A stretch of 64,000 nucleotides of DNA. It comes from Methanobrevibacter sp. (lineage in GTDB: Archaea; Methanobacteriota; Methanobacteria; Methanobacteriales; Methanobacteriaceae). Both the position numbers and the translations under genes were made by a program. Below, one piece after another: positions 45,818-56,924 of this stretch. Numbering within the stretch: position 1 is the first letter of the stretch; each line of letters opens with the position of its first letter. Where the stretch lies: assembly GCA_017434555.1 (NCBI GenBank), contig JAFRFB010000038.1:1-64000 (forward strand), in the 5' to 3' direction. Below the pieces are notes generated by a model that saw nothing but the letters and a program-made list of their open reading frames with translations, did no database searches and was not told where the DNA came from.

Positions 45818-46108
45818 TTAAAAATCCAATCTATCACCAATTTTTAAATTTATAGAATTTTCTTTAACTTCAATAACGTATTTGGCTTTCTTTCTTGTTT
45901 TGTAATATCTCCAGGGCTTTAGGGTAATCTTATCAATAATAATCTTATTTTCATCCAAAAAGTAAACGTCTATTGTAAAGAGCATGAAACAGGTGTGAAT
46001 GCTTGATCCATATTTTAAAATGATTAACAATCCATAATCAATATCTCTTTTAAACATTAAACCAATGAGTCTTTTAAAATAATTATCGGCTATTTTTATT
46101 TTTATCAT
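45818..46108 (-). CDS. DUF192 family protein
   Basis: This 96-residue protein matches the DUF192 fold: RLIGLMFKRD, IHTCFMLFTIDVYFLDE and KAKYVIEV before a terminal GDRLDF. Members are often small secreted or cytoplasmic proteins of unknown function; this one lacks a signal peptide. It is convergent with dmrX across six bases. Confidence 0.8.
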   Translation of the reverse strand: MIKIKIADNYFKRLIGLMFKRDIDYGLLIILKYGSSIHTCFMLFTIDVYFLDENKIIIDKITLKPWRYYKTRKKAKYVIEVKENSINLKIGDRLDF

Positions 46109-46327
46109 GGATTATTGCTTATTTAATTCATTTATATTAAATTTAACTCATTTTTAAAAGCAATATTGCTCTTGTCCGGTAATTATCAAAAAAGAGGTAA
46201 GATTTCACAGCTCATTAAATTCATTTCACGGTTATTTAAAATGATGGATGATTAATGACTTATCATATTCTCAGCCATATAATCATTTTAATGTAATTTA
46301 GGATAAGAATCTCTAAAAACTTTTGGA
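46109..46327. other. Intergenic region without a clear gene
   Basis: These 219 bases hold no gene I can support. A plus-strand frame ending TAA near 46255 reads about 43 codons with a hydrophobic then basic end but has no start or ribosome binding site. AT-rich sequence near 46110-46140 is probably the DUF192 promoter. Confidence 0.4.
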
Positions 46328-47002
46328 TTAATGTGGATTAACAAAAGTCTTTTTTTCAATTTCCCCGCTTTTCATATCTTTCAGGGCACTTTCAAATTCT
46401 CCGGTTGAAAACACTCCCGGAATAATAAGCCGTTCTCCATTATGATTTAATATAAAGCAGGGAGTTGCAGTAATTCCATAGGAAACAGCTTCTTCTGCAT
46501 CAAGGTATACTTCAATATTGTAATAATTGTTTTCAAGAATTTTATTAGCTTCGGATTCTTCCAATCCACATGAAACAGCTATTTTACTTAAAATTTTAGT
46601 GTCTGCAATATTTTCGTTTTTAACAAGGTTCGCATAAAATATTTCCTCAACTAGTTTTAAAGTAACTTCAGGATGCATATTCTGACAGAATTTGGATAAT
46701 CTTAAAGCATTATTTGAACTTGTAAGTAGCATGTCCTTATAATTAATTTTTAAGCCGTCTTCTAGTGCGATTTCTTCTATTTCTCTAATTTTTTCTAATG
46801 CCTCATTTATGGATACTTCATTTTTTTCGCTGTATCTTTCAGCAGTGCTTTTTACATGCCTTTTTCCGGCTAAGGGTTCAAGTTCAAAAGCTTTCATTTC
46901 CCATTCAACATTAATATTTAATGTTTCAATAGCTTTTTTAAGTCTTTTAAGTCCAATATATGAATATGGACAGTTAAAATCAATCATATAAATAATATTC
47001 AT
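46328..47002 (-). CDS. DsbA/FrnE-family thioredoxin-fold protein
   Basis: This 224-residue protein matches the DSBA-like thioredoxin family: IDFNCPYSYIGLKRLKKAI at the N-terminus, SNNALRLSKF, and YGITATPCFILNHNGERLIIPG with the cis-proline TPCF near the end. The active site reads CPYS, not CPYC, so a classical two-cysteine disulfide exchange is unlikely; isomerase or glutathione-transferase-like chemistry is more plausible. There is no signal peptide. Confidence 0.85.
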   Translation of the reverse strand: MNIIYMIDFNCPYSYIGLKRLKKAIETLNINVEWEMKAFELEPLAGKRHVKSTAERYSEKNEVSINEALEKIREIEEIALEDGLKINYKDMLLTSSNNALRLSKFCQNMHPEVTLKLVEEIFYANLVKNENIADTKILSKIAVSCGLEESEANKILENNYYNIEVYLDAEEAVSYGITATPCFILNHNGERLIIPGVFSTGEFESALKDMKSGEIEKKTFVNPH

Positions 47003-47136
47003 TGTTAATCATCTTATCTGCTTGTGAATTTAAAAATCGTATAATTAATAATTTATATATATAATTTATGATATAATTAATTAATGAATATTTTATAATG
47101 TTGATATAATTATTTGAATTTAATATTGGTGATAGT
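47003..47136 (+). promoter_or_regulatory. Divergent DsbA-like/metK promoter region
   Basis: TTTATATATA at 47053-47062 is the best TATA element for metK, leaving a leader of about 50 bases. GGTGAT (47127-47132) is the ribosome binding site. I looked for a SAM riboswitch and saw no supporting helices. Confidence 0.45.
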
Positions 47137-48300
47137 ATGAACGAAATAGGTAGAACATTTACATCAGAATCAGTAACTCAGGGACATCCTGATAAAGTTG
47201 CAGACATTATTTCTGATGCTATATTGGATGCGTACATGGCACAGGATAAAAATTCACATGTTGCATGTGAAACTTGTGTAACAACTGATTTTTGTATGGT
47301 ATTTGGTGAAATAACCTCATCAGCTCATATCTCAGAAGACGAAATTGAAAAAATCATAAGGGATACAATCATTGAAATTGGTTATGATAATCCTGATTTG
47401 GAATTTGATGGTCATACTTGTAAAGTTGAAAACAGACTCCATGAACAGTCTGCAGATATTAATCAGGGAGTAGACCGTGGAGATGAAGAAACCGGAGCTG
47501 GAGATCAAGGAATGATGTTTGGTTTTGCAACCAATGAAACCGAATCATTAATGCCTTATCCAATTGATCTTGCCCGTAAATTAACTAATAAATTAACCGA
47601 ACTTAGAGAAACTGGTGAAATTCCATATTTAAGGCCTGACGGTAAGGCACAGGTATCAGTAAATTACGATAAAGACGGTAATGTCGTTTCACTCGATGCT
47701 GTTGTATTGTCAACCCAGCACGATGAAAGCGTTTCAGACAATCAGGAACAATTGAAAGAAGATATCCGTGAAAAACTCTTTAAGGCAGTCATTCCTGAAG
47801 GATTAATGACTGAAGACACTAAAGAACATATCAATCCAACAGGTAAGTTTGAAATAGGTGGTCCTCACGGAGATGCTGGTTTAACCGGCCGTAAAATCAT
47901 TGTAGACACCTATGGAGGATATGCAAGACACGGTGGAGGAGCATTTTCAGGTAAAGACTGTACCAAAGTAGACAGAAGTGCATGCTACATGGCAAGATAC
48001 ATTGCAAAAAACATTGTAGCAAGTGGACTTGCTGAAAAATGTGAAATCCAGTTATCCTATGCAATTGGAGTTGCAGAACCGACTTCAGTCATGGTAGATA
48101 CTTTTGGAACCGCTGCAGCAGATTTGGACTTTGATAAAATTGTACGTGAAAACTTCAAATTAACTCCTGATGGAATCATTGAAACATTAGGTTTAAGAGA
48201 CACTACTTATAAACAAACTGCTAAATACGGTCACTTCGGTATTGAAGGACTCCCATGGGAGAAAACCGATAAAGCCGAAGATTTAAAAAAATATATCTAA
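47137..48300 (+). CDS. metK: S-adenosylmethionine synthetase, bacterial type
   Basis: This 387-residue enzyme makes S-adenosylmethionine from ATP and methionine. Its motifs are those of bacterial/eukaryotic Met[51 protein letters not shown] and [17 protein letters not shown]. Archaea normally use a distinct AdoMet synthetase of about 400 residues with a different core sequence, so this gene was probably acquired from bacteria. The canonical P in GKDPTK is C here (GKDCTK). It is transcribed alone, followed by a terminator hairpin. Confidence 0.95.
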   Translation: MNEIGRTFTSESVTQGHPDKVADIISDAILDAYMAQDKNSHVACETCVTTDFCMVFGEITSSAHISEDEIEKIIRDTIIEIGYDNPDLEFDGHTCKVENRLHEQSADINQGVDRGDEETGAGDQGMMFGFATNETESLMPYPIDLARKLTNKLTELRETGEIPYLRPDGKAQVSVNYDKDGNVVSLDAVVLSTQHDESVSDNQEQLKEDIREKLFKAVIPEGLMTEDTKEHINPTGKFEIGGPHGDAGLTGRKIIVDTYGGYARHGGGAFSGKDCTKVDRSACYMARYIAKNIVASGLAEKCEIQLSYAIGVAEPTSVMVDTFGTAAADLDFDKIVRENFKLTPDGIIETLGLRDTTYKQTAKYGHFGIEGLPWEKTDKAEDLKKYI

Positions 48301-48311
48301 AATTAAACTAA

Positions 48312-48350
48312 ACTTTCCTCTTTCGAGGATAAGTTTTTAAATTTTTTTTC
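48312..48350 (+). terminator. metK terminator
   Basis: ACTTTCCTC (48312-48320) pairs with GAGGA-AAGT (48325-48334, one bulged T) around loop TTTC, followed by TTTTTAAATTTTTTTTC. This is a stem-loop with a U-tract just after metK. Confidence 0.65.
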
Positions 48351-48468
48351 TTGTTTTTATTTCGAAATTTTTCTATTTCTTTAAAATATTCATGATTGTA
48401 ATAACCTTTATTTATTATCTAAAACAAAAGTATAAATATTATAGATTATTAATTTTTGAGGAGTTACA

Positions 48469-51400
48469 ATGCCAATAAACGAGGCAGAAAAATCATACGA
48501 TCATGATAAGATAGAAAAGAAAGTACAAAAATTCTGGAAAGATGAAGATACTTTCAAAAAAGTCACAGAACTTAGAGAAAAAGGTCCTAAATACTCATTT
48601 TTAGATGGTCCACCATATTGTAGTGGAAAAATACACTTGGGTACTGCTTGGAATAAAGTTATTAAAGATTCATATTTACGTTATAAATCAATGAATGGAT
48701 TTAGTTTAAGAAGACAAGCAGGTTGGGATATGCACGGTCTTCCAATCGAGCATAAAGTAGAGCAATTAATGGGCATTAAATCCAAACAAGAAATCGAAGA
48801 TACAATTGGAATAGCCGCTTTTGTTGATAAATGTAGAGAATTTGCAATGGAAAATAAAGTGGCTATGGAAGAGGAATTCGACCAGTTAGGAGTTTGGATG
48901 GACTGGGATGACCCATATATGACACTTGATCCAAAATATATGGAATCTTCCTGGTGGACATTAAAAAGAGCCAATGACCAAAATTTGCTTGTAAATGACC
49001 AAAGAGTAATCAGCTGGTGTCCTCATTGTGGAACAGCACTTGCTGCTGCTGAAATTGAATATGAAGATAAAGTTGACCCTTCCATATTCATTAAATTCCC
49101 TGTCACAGGTGAGGAAAATACCTATTTCCTGGTATGGACAACCACCCCATGGACACTTCCAGCAAACATGGCAATCTGTGCTAATCCGGAATTTGATTAT
49201 GTTTATGTTTTAAAAGATGGTGAGACTTTAATTTTAGCTGAAAATCTTATGGAAGATGTTTTAGGCAAACAGGTTAAAATCCATAAAACCAAAATACCTG
49301 CTGAATCAGAAGACGAAGAAGACCAAATCATTGAAGAAAAAGAAGTCTTATATGAAGTAATTAAAACAGTAAAAGGTACTGACATTATTGGATTAAGTTA
49401 TGATTATATTTTAGCAGATGAAATTCCAAAACAAATGGAATTCGACTCAGAAATTGAAAAAGTCCACACAGTATTATCTGGTGACCATGTAGAACTTGGC
49501 GAAGGTACGGGTTTAGTTCATACCGCACCTGGACACGGTCCTGAGGACTTTGAAGTAGGTCAGGCCAATGGCCTTCCAATTTTCTGTCCTGTTGGTGAAG
49601 ACGGATGCTTCACTGAAGATGCAGGCAAATATGCTACTAAATTTACTAAAGATGAAAACCCTCAAATTATTGAAGATTTAGAAAATAAAGGTTTAATGTA
49701 TAGATCTGAGACCATCGAACACAGATACGGTGTATGCTGGAGATGTAAAACTCCAATCATATATATTGCAACCAAACAATGGTTCTTGAAAGTAACAGAC
49801 ATTAAACAGAAAATGTTGGATGAAATTGCTCGTGTCGAATGGGTACCGAAATGGGCTGGAGAAGGCAGATTCCATGATTGGGTAGATAACGCCCGTGACT
49901 GGACAATTTCAAGACAAAGATACTGGGGTATTCCTATTCCTATTTGGGAATGTCCTGACTGTGGTCAAATCAAAGTTATAGGCTCCTTAGACGAATTAAA
50001 ATCTGAAGCTTTAACAGATATCGATGTATCCGATGCAGAACTCATTCACAGACCGTATGTGGATGAGGTTGAAGTTAAGTGTGACGGCTGTGGAAAAGCT
50101 ATAAAAAGAATTCCTGACGTTTTGGATGTATGGATTGATTCAGGAGTTGCCGGTTGGGCTTCACTTTACTATCCTGAAGAAAAAGAAAAGTTCGAAGACT
50201 GGTTCCCATATGACTTCATTACTGAAGGTCACGACCAAACTAGAGGATGGTTCTACTCACAATTAGGTACTGGAGTAATTTCAATGGGTCAAAGTCCATA
50301 TCAAAAAGTATTAATGCATGGATTTGTATTGGATGATAAAGGAAATAAAATGTCCAAATCATTAGGTAATGTAGTGGCTCCAGAAGAAGTAATTGAAAAA
50401 TATGGTGCTGACGTATTAAGATTCTACCTCTTATGGGCTTCAAAACCGTGGGATGATTTAAAATTCGTATGGGATGAGCTCCTTAATATTAACAAAATGT
50501 TCAACATTTTATGGAATGTTTATGTATTTTCAACCACTTACATGTCCTTGGACAACTTCAATCCTGTTGATTTAACAGAAGATGATATTGTTTTAAGATT
50601 GGAAGATAAATGGATTATATCCAAAGCCAATACATTAGTTAAAGAAGTTGCTGAAGACTTTGAAAAACTATTCTTCCATAAGGCAACAAGAAAAATCAAT
50701 AATTTCATCTTGGAGGATTTAAGCCGCTGGTATGTAAGGCTCATTCGTGGAAGAACCTGGGTTGAAAGTGACGATCCTGATAAATTGGGCGCATATTACA
50801 GTTTATATACTGCGCTTATCAAATTGATTTCAGTTTTATGTCCAATAGCTCCTCATGTATCAGAGGAAATCTATGAAAACCTTGTAAAAGGCGTTAATCC
50901 TGATGCACCTGAAAGTATCCACATGAATGACTGGGGATATGATGAAGATGCAATTGATGAGGAATTGGAATCTAAAATGGATGTTGCACGTGAAGTTATC
51001 GATGCATCTATTAGAGCTCGTGACATTGCACAATACAAACTCAGATGGCCGGTATCCGATATTACCGTAGTATCTCAAGATGAAGATGTTTTAAAAGCTA
51101 TTGAAGAGTTAACTGATATTATTAAAGATCAATCTAATACTAAAGAGGTCTTATGCGCCAGTGAATTTGAAAAATTATCATTTAATGCAAAACCAAACCT
51201 TAAAACCTTAGGCCCAAGACTCAAAGGAGACATGGGTAAAGTGATGGGTGCTTTAAAGCAGGGTGACGGTAATCAAATTAAGGCAGACCTTGAAGCTAAT
51301 GGAAGTATAACCATCGAAGGACATGAATTGTCATTAGATGATATATTATTCGACTCAGAACTTCCTGATGATTTCGTTTCATCAGAGTTTGAAGGCGGAA

Positions 51401-51708
51401 ATGTATTTGTAAATACTAATGTCACATTAGAAATTAGACAAGAAGCTATGGCTCGTGAATTAATTAGAAGAATTCAGGACATGAGAAAAGATTTGGATTT
51501 GGATGTCGAAGCAAACATTAACGTTGATGTAGAAACATCTGCTGAATTTAAAGACTTAATCGTACCTCAGGCTGAGTTCATATCTCATGAAGTAAGAGCA
51601 GATAGCTTAATTATAACTGACAGTGAAGAATGCAGTAAAGACTCTAAAGATTATACCAAAGAATGGGATATTGAAGGAGAAAAAGTAATTATTTCAATTA
51701 AAAATTAA
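48469..51708 (+). CDS. ileS: Isoleucyl-tRNA synthetase
   Basis: This 1079-residue class I synthetase charges tRNA-Ile. The HIGH-type motif is [17 protein letters not shown], the KMSKS loop is [10 protein letters not shown] near residue 626, and [13 protein letters not shown] belongs to the editing domain. Cysteine pairs CPHCG and CPDCG suggest metal sites. The sequence has the eukaryotic/archaeal-like long C-terminal region with anticodon binding. GAGGAG precedes ATG 48469. It leads a run of four genes (ileS-purL-moeA-protease) with gaps of 9-23 bases. Confidence 0.97.
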   Translation: MPINEAEKSYDHDKIEKKVQKFWKDEDTFKKVTELREKGPKYSFLDGPPYCSGKIHLGTAWNKVIKDSYLRYKSMNGFSLRRQAGWDMHGLPIEHKVEQLMGIKSKQEIEDTIGIAAFVDKCREFAMENKVAMEEEFDQLGVWMDWDDPYMTLDPKYMESSWWTLKRANDQNLLVNDQRVISWCPHCGTALAAAEIEYEDKVDPSIFIKFPVTGEENTYFLVWTTTPWTLPANMAICANPEFDYVYVLKDGETLILAENLMEDVLGKQVKIHKTKIPAESEDEEDQIIEEKEVLYEVIKTVKGTDIIGLSYDYILADEIPKQMEFDSEIEKVHTVLSGDHVELGEGTGLVHTAPGHGPEDFEVGQANGLPIFCPVGEDGCFTEDAGKYATKFTKDENPQIIEDLENKGLMYRSETIEHRYGVCWRCKTPIIYIATKQWFLKVTDIKQKMLDEIARVEWVPKWAGEGRFHDWVDNARDWTISRQRYWGIPIPIWECPDCGQIKVIGSLDELKSEALTDIDVSDAELIHRPYVDEVEVKCDGCGKAIKRIPDVLDVWIDSGVAGWASLYYPEEKEKFEDWFPYDFITEGHDQTRGWFYSQLGTGVISMGQSPYQKVLMHGFVLDDKGNKMSKSLGNVVAPEEVIEKYGADVLRFYLLWASKPWDDLKFVWDELLNINKMFNILWNVYVFSTTYMSLDNFNPVDLTEDDIVLRLEDKWIISKANTLVKEVAEDFEKLFFHKATRKINNFILEDLSRWYVRLIRGRTWVESDDPDKLGAYYSLYTALIKLISVLCPIAPHVSEEIYENLVKGVNPDAPESIHMNDWGYDEDAIDEELESKMDVAREVIDASIRARDIAQYKLRWPVSDITVVSQDEDVLKAIEELTDIIKDQSNTKEVLCASEFEKLSFNAKPNLKTLGPRLKGDMGKVMGALKQGDGNQIKADLEANGSITIEGHELSLDDILFDSELPDDFVSSEFEGGNVFVNTNVTLEIRQEAMARELIRRIQDMRKDLDLDVEANINVDVETSAEFKDLIVPQAEFISHEVRADSLIITDSEECSKDSKDYTKEWDIEGEKVIISIKN

Positions 51709-51717
51709 GGTGTTAAC

Positions 51718-53856
51718 ATGACTTTAGCTGATTCTGAAATTGAATATATTGAAGGAATCCTTGGCAGGAAAATGAATGAATTGGAAGAAGGAATGCTTGA
51801 TGTAATGTTTTCAGAGCACTGTTCTTACAAAAGCAGCAGACCATTTTTAAGAGCTTTCCCAACAGAGGGAGAAAACATTATTTTAGGTCCGGGTGACGAT
51901 GCAGGACTTGTATCTGTAACCGATAAATATGCGTTGGCTGTAGGTATGGAATCTCACAACCACCCGTCTGCTATCGAGCCTTATGGTGGAGCAGGTACAG
52001 GTATTGGAGGAATTCTAAGGGATATTATTTCAATGGGAGCAATGCCTATTGCACTTTTGGATTCACTCAGATTCGGGCCAATGGAAGATGAAAAATCAAG
52101 ATATCTATTCGAGCATGTTGTAAAAGGAATTTCAGATTACGGTAACAGGGTTGGTGTTCCAACTGTTGCCGGTGAAATCGAATTCGACGAATCCTTTAGA
52201 ACAAATCCTTTAGTAAACGTAATGTGTGTAGGTCTTGTTGAAAAAGAAAACATTGTCCGTGCTCAGGCACCTAACTTTGGCGATGTATTCCTTTTAATGG
52301 GTGGAACTACCGGTCGTGATGGAATTCATGGAGTTACTTTTGCATCTGAAGAGTTAACATCTGATTCTGAAACTGAAGACAGGCCTGCTGTTCAAGTAGC
52401 AGATCCATTCACTAAAAAAAGAGTTTTGGAAGCATCACTAGAAATTTTAGAAAAAATTGATGTTAGCGGTGTAAAAGATTTAGGTGGTGGAGGCCTTACC
52501 TGCTGTATTTCTGAGCTTGTTGATGCTTCAAATAATGCAGCATTCGTTGATTTACGTTCTATTCCTTTAAGAGAAACTGGTATGACTCCATATGAAATTA
52601 TGCTTTCCGAATCACAGGAAAGAATGGTATTTGTAATTAATCCTGATGATGTAGAACTTGCCCAACAAATCTGTGATAAACATGAAATCGTCTCAGCTGT
52701 CATTGGTGAAGTTCGTGAAGGAAACAATATGATTATTTCAGATGACGGTGAGGAAATTGCAAACTTGCCTACTATTCTTTTGGCAGACCCACCTTCTATT
52801 GACAGACCTTTAGAAGAAATTCCTGAAGATTTGGAAAAAGTGGAAGTTGCTCATCCGCCTATCAAAGAGTCCTTACCTAAATTATTGTCTTCACCTAATA
52901 TTGCTTCAAAAAGTTGGGTTTACAAACAGTATGACCATGAAGTTCAGGTAAGAACCGTTGTAAAACCTGGCGATGACGCTGCTGTTTTAAGAATAGATGA
53001 TGAAACGGCTATTGCACTTACTACTGATTCCAATACAATTCACACTAAATTGTCTCCATTTGATGGAGCTGCAGGATGTGTTGCTGAAGCTATCCGTAAC
53101 GTTGTTTCAATGGGAGCTACTCCTTATGCAGTTGTTGACTGTCTTAACTTCGGTAATCCTGAAAAACCTGAAATATTATGGCAATTCAAGACAGCTATTG
53201 AAGGTATGAGTTTAGTTGCTGAGAAATTTGAAGCACCTGTTATCAGTGGAAACGTAAGTTTCTATAATGAAACTGAAGGAATTAAAATCAATCCTACTCC
53301 TGCTGTTGGAGTTATTGGAGTTGAAAAAATTGAAAATATCAGAACTATGGACTTTAAAAATGAAGGAGATAAAATTTTATTAATTGGAGAAACCTTTGAT
53401 GAGTTAACAGGTTCTGAATACCACCGTGCAATCCATGATTTGGAAAAAGGTGTTGCTCCAAGAATCAGGGTTGATGATGAAGTTGCTAATGCAAAAACTA
53501 TCTTAAACCTCTTGGATGAGGATGCAGATAAAAATATCACAGCAATACATGATGTATCTGCTGGTGGTTTAGCTATTGCACTTTCAGAAATGGTTATTTC
53601 TTCTGATAAAGGTTGTGAAGTAGAATTAACTAGTGATGAATTGGATGAAAATCAATTACTTTACTCAGAAAGTCACGCCAGATATTTAGTGACTGTTAAA
53701 GCTGATGCTTGTGATGAAATTTTATCAAAAATAGATGTTCCTGTAACTGTTTTAGGGGAAGTTAAAGGAGATGTCTTAAAAATCAATGATAATGAATTCA
53801 CAATTGATGAGTTAAATAACTCTTATCGCGGAGTTATTGAACAATATATGGCATAA
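51718..53856 (+). CDS. purL: Phosphoribosylformylglycinamidine synthase subunit PurL
   Basis: This 712-residue ATP-grasp-independent amidoligase of purine synthesis converts FGAR to FGAM together with PurQ and PurS. Typical elements are [35 protein letters not shown] cut across residues 75-95, [15 protein letters not shown] and [16 protein letters not shown]. The length (about 720) is that of the small, PurQ/PurS-dependent form. AAGGTGTTAAC precedes the ATG, nine bases after ileS. Confidence 0.96.
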   Translation: MTLADSEIEYIEGILGRKMNELEEGMLDVMFSEHCSYKSSRPFLRAFPTEGENIILGPGDDAGLVSVTDKYALAVGMESHNHPSAIEPYGGAGTGIGGILRDIISMGAMPIALLDSLRFGPMEDEKSRYLFEHVVKGISDYGNRVGVPTVAGEIEFDESFRTNPLVNVMCVGLVEKENIVRAQAPNFGDVFLLMGGTTGRDGIHGVTFASEELTSDSETEDRPAVQVADPFTKKRVLEASLEILEKIDVSGVKDLGGGGLTCCISELVDASNNAAFVDLRSIPLRETGMTPYEIMLSESQERMVFVINPDDVELAQQICDKHEIVSAVIGEVREGNNMIISDDGEEIANLPTILLADPPSIDRPLEEIPEDLEKVEVAHPPIKESLPKLLSSPNIASKSWVYKQYDHEVQVRTVVKPGDDAAVLRIDDETAIALTTDSNTIHTKLSPFDGAAGCVAEAIRNVVSMGATPYAVVDCLNFGNPEKPEILWQFKTAIEGMSLVAEKFEAPVISGNVSFYNETEGIKINPTPAVGVIGVEKIENIRTMDFKNEGDKILLIGETFDELTGSEYHRAIHDLEKGVAPRIRVDDEVANAKTILNLLDEDADKNITAIHDVSAGGLAIALSEMVISSDKGCEVELTSDELDENQLLYSESHARYLVTVKADACDEILSKIDVPVTVLGEVKGDVLKINDNEFTIDELNNSYRGVIEQYMA

Positions 53857-53879
53857 ATAATTCGTTGGCTGGTGTTTAT

Positions 53880-55097
53880 ATGTTTTTATCAAAATTAGAC
53901 TCTTTAAATAATGCTTTAAAGCTTATTGATGAAAATCAAAAGCTTATGGATAGCGAAGAGATTCCATTAAATGAAGCACATAAAAGAGTTTTGGCAGAGG
54001 ATATTATAGCATATCATAACTCACCTCCATTTGACAAATCTGCAATGGATGGATTTGCACTTAAAGGGGAAAATACATTTGGTGCATCACAGTCCAATCC
54101 CAAAACATTAAAAATAGTCGATGCAATTGGTGCTGGAGATTTCTGTGACAAAACTATACAAGAAGGTGAAGCTATTGTTATTGCCACAGGCGCGCCGATT
54201 CCTGAGGGCGCAGATGCTGTTTTAATGAAAGAATACACTACAACAGATGGTGATGAGTTAACTATCTATTCTCAGGTTACTCCCGGAGAGAATGTTTCTC
54301 CAAAAGCTGAAGATATTGAAAAAGGATCTCAAATTCTATCTAAAAATACTTTTATCAGATACCAGGAAATGGGATTAATAGCTTCAGCAGGTTATAATAG
54401 TGTTAAAGTTTATAAAAAACCTAAAATCAAATTAATAATTACAGGTAATGAGTTAGTCGAACCTACAAAAGAAGAAATTGATAAAGCTAAAATCATTAAC
54501 TCTAATCACTATACAATTAAAGCTATGATTGAAGATGCAGGAGCAATCGTAAGTATTGCCCATGCAGGAGATACCTTTGAAGAAGTTCGTGAAGAAGTTT
54601 TAAAGGCAAGTAAAGAATATGATGTTATCATGACCACTGGCGGAACGGCCATCAGTAAAGGTGATGTTGTACTGGACGTAGTTGATGATTTAGGTGAAAT
54701 TCTTTTCCATGGTGTTGCTTTAAGACCTGGTAAACCGATTGGTGCAGGTATCATTAACGGTAAAATGATATTTACCTTTTCAGGCCAACCTGTAGCAGCC
54801 ATGTCTCAATTTGATGTTTTTGCCCGTAAATATTTATTTAAAATGCAGGGCAGGGACTTTGATTTCCATATTGTTAAAAGGGAAGCCAAATTAAAGATTC
54901 CTTCTCAGCTTGGAAGAACAGATTTTATCCGTGCATTTAGTGATGATGATTATGCAAGGCATATCTTAAACAGAGGTTCAGGCATTATCCGTTCAATGGT
55001 AGAGGCTAACAGTTATATTATAATTAATGAAAACGATGAAGGATATCAGAAAGGCGATATAGTTGACGTTGTCTTTTTCGATTCCCTGCTTTGGTAG
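53880..55097 (+). CDS. moeA: Molybdopterin molybdenumtransferase MoeA
   Basis: This 405-residue enzyme inserts molybdenum or tungsten into molybdopterin, needed for formylmethanofuran dehydrogenase in methanogens. It has the MoeA N-terminal domain (NSPPFDKSAMDGFAL), GAPIPEGADAVLMKEYT, the MoCF-binding core (IMTTGGTAISKGD) and GLPV-type loop FSGQPVAAMSQF. ATG 53880 is preferred over TTG 53865 because GGTG at 53871-53874 is correctly spaced. Confidence 0.95.
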   Translation: MFLSKLDSLNNALKLIDENQKLMDSEEIPLNEAHKRVLAEDIIAYHNSPPFDKSAMDGFALKGENTFGASQSNPKTLKIVDAIGAGDFCDKTIQEGEAIVIATGAPIPEGADAVLMKEYTTTDGDELTIYSQVTPGENVSPKAEDIEKGSQILSKNTFIRYQEMGLIASAGYNSVKVYKKPKIKLIITGNELVEPTKEEIDKAKIINSNHYTIKAMIEDAGAIVSIAHAGDTFEEVREEVLKASKEYDVIMTTGGTAISKGDVVLDVVDDLGEILFHGVALRPGKPIGAGIINGKMIFTFSGQPVAAMSQFDVFARKYLFKMQGRDFDFHIVKREAKLKIPSQLGRTDFIRAFSDDDYARHILNRGSGIIRSMVEANSYIIINENDEGYQKGDIVDVVFFDSLLW

Positions 55098-55114
55098 TTT
55101 ATAGTGGTGTTTGA

Positions 55115-56248
55115 ATGAATGGAATTTATTATTACGTGATTGCTTTTTTTGTTATATGGGCAATAGCATTAGTCTTTAATAATAAATTATCCAATTACGG
55201 TTTTGACATTGATTTTCCGATAATAATGTGGAGAACTGAAAGACTTCGAGGATTGATTAAGCGAATTTCTGACATCTCTCCCCGCTTTTGGAAATATTTC
55301 ATGACGTTGGGTATTGCAGTATCATTTGTTACGATGATAGGCATGGCATGGCTTTTAATATCATCAATTGAAACTATAACAACTACTCCTTCGGTATCTC
55401 TCGTTATACCTGGAGTTGAAATGCCCGGCTCATCGATTTACGTACCTTTAGGCTATGGATTAATTGGTCTGGCTACGGTATTGGTAATTCATGAATTTTC
55501 ACACGGTATTTTAGCCACAAGTGAAAAGATAAGCATTAAATCCATTGGGCTATTGCTTTTTGCAATAATTCCCGGCGCATTTGTAGAACCTGACGAAGAG
55601 GAATTAAAAGAGTCTTCCAAATTGTCACAGCTTAGAGTTTATGCTGCAGGTTCTATTGCAAACATGTCCCTTGCAGCTGTTGCACTGGTAATATTTTTGG
55701 TGATTTCATCATATGCAATTCCCGGAAATTTTTCTGAAAACGGAATTGAAATCAATCGTGTTGTTGGTGATTCTCCGGCCAGTGAACATCTAAAGGAAGG
55801 AATGATTATTGAATCAATAGACAATCACACAATTGACAATTCTACCAGCTATATGGACGTTGTCAGTTCATTTAAACCGGGTGATAATGTAACTGTCGGA
55901 ACGAATGAGGGATCCTACACGCTGACGCTGGATAAAAATCCGAATAATGAATCTGTAGGATACTTCGGTATACAGGCAGGCAAACATTATGAATTGAAAA
56001 GTAATGCTTTCGGGCCGCTGCCTTGGATATACTTTAGTTTATTGGAATTATTCCAATGGATGTTTATTTTGAATTTAGGAATTGGTACATTCAATTTACT
56101 TCCAATGAAACCTTTAGATGGGGGTAAAATGCTTGAAATCCTATTAAGCTATAAGCTTCCGGAAAATATCTACAAGCCACTTGTCAATTCAATATCAGTT
56201 ATCATGGCAATGATTATTGTTTTCAGTATTGTGGCCAGTTTCATATAG
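55115..56248 (+). CDS. Site-2-protease family (M50) intramembrane metalloprotease
   Basis: This 377-residue membrane protease has HEFSH (126-130) with the metal-ligand motif HExxH in a helix. The third ligand region NLLPMKPLDGGKML lies near the C-terminus. Between them a PDZ-like domain occupies about 205-290 (SPASEHLKEGMIIESIDN). Four to six hydrophobic helices are visible. Archaeal S2P homologues cleave membrane-bound regulators, but no substrate is evident here. It is the last gene of the ileS run. Confidence 0.88.
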   Translation: MNGIYYYVIAFFVIWAIALVFNNKLSNYGFDIDFPIIMWRTERLRGLIKRISDISPRFWKYFMTLGIAVSFVTMIGMAWLLISSIETITTTPSVSLVIPGVEMPGSSIYVPLGYGLIGLATVLVIHEFSHGILATSEKISIKSIGLLLFAIIPGAFVEPDEEELKESSKLSQLRVYAAGSIANMSLAAVALVIFLVISSYAIPGNFSENGIEINRVVGDSPASEHLKEGMIIESIDNHTIDNSTSYMDVVSSFKPGDNVTVGTNEGSYTLTLDKNPNNESVGYFGIQAGKHYELKSNAFGPLPWIYFSLLELFQWMFILNLGIGTFNLLPMKPLDGGKMLEILLSYKLPENIYKPLVNSISVIMAMIIVFSIVASFI

Positions 56249-56434
56249 ATTAACTTATTTTTATATTATTTTTTAATTTTATATTTATATTATTTTACAC
56301 ATTCATTAAATATTTTTTATAGTTTTGATATAAAACTATTAAATTATTGATGGTTATTTTAAGTAAATGATATCAAATGTTGGTGGGAAAATATATTTTT
56401 TTTAATTTGATGGTTCGGGTAAAAAAATAAAAAT
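56249..56434. other. Intergenic region without a clear gene
   Basis: This AT-rich spacer lies between convergent genes. It is T-rich after the protease stop (56258-56290), which fits termination of the plus-strand operon. No coding or RNA signal was seen. Confidence 0.4.
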
Positions 56435-56460
56435 AATTGAAAGAAATTAATCTTTCAATT
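56435..56460 (-). terminator. Rubrerythrin-operon terminator
   Basis: AATTGAAAGA (56435-56444) and TCTTTCAATT (56451-56460) are a perfect 10-bp inverted repeat with a 6-base loop. It begins within the rubrerythrin stop codon; on the minus strand it is followed by a T-rich tract (56407-56434). Confidence 0.75.
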
Positions 56461-56873
56461 TAGAAGTATCTTTCTAAAATACCTTCTAAGATTTTGTAGT
56501 GACGACCTTCGTCTTTGGAACTTTCTCTGAAGAAATCAGCAGCGGTTTCGATTCCAGCTTCTTGAGCTTTTTCGGAAGCTTCTCTTTTTTCAGCGTTAGC
56601 CATTTTTTCTCCGCCCATCATCCATTCGATGTTTGCTTTGAGGTCATCTTTAATGATTCCGTTCATTTCACAGAATCTTGCAGCATGTTCAGCTTCTTCC
56701 CATGCTAATCTTTTGAATACTTCAGCTAATTCTCCGTAACCTTCTCTGGAAGCTTGTCTGGACATAGCTAAGTAAATTCCTACTTCGTTGGTTTCACCTT
56801 CAAAGTTTCCTGCAACGAATTTTTCTACAGGAGTTCCTTTTGTAATTCCAATTTCATGTTCGTATTTTACCAT
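56460..56873 (-). CDS. rbr: Rubrerythrin-like ferritin-fold protein without rubredoxin domain
   Basis: This 137-residue four-helix diiron protein is predicted to act as a peroxide reductase. Metal-ligand motifs are EGETNE (about 25), [11 protein letters not shown] and [13 protein letters not shown]. The usual C-terminal rubredoxin-like CxxC domain of classical rubrerythrin is absent, so it needs an external electron donor. It lies 51 bases after fprA on the same strand, and both probably defend against oxygen together. Confidence 0.88.
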   Translation of the reverse strand: MVKYEHEIGITKGTPVEKFVAGNFEGETNEVGIYLAMSRQASREGYGELAEVFKRLAWEEAEHAARFCEMNGIIKDDLKANIEWMMGGEKMANAEKREASEKAQEAGIETAADFFRESSKDEGRHYKILEGILERYF

Positions 56874-56924
56874 ATTAATAACTTCCTTTGGATATTAATT
56901 GTTTTATTTCAAAATCTATAAATA

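Noticed and set aside
46109-46327. Short plus-strand frame ending near 46255
   Set aside because: It has no start codon, no ribosome binding site and an isolated position; too weak to call a gene.
47003-47136. SAM riboswitch before metK
   Set aside because: The leader is AT-rich with no multi-helix structure or conserved core; only promoter elements are seen.
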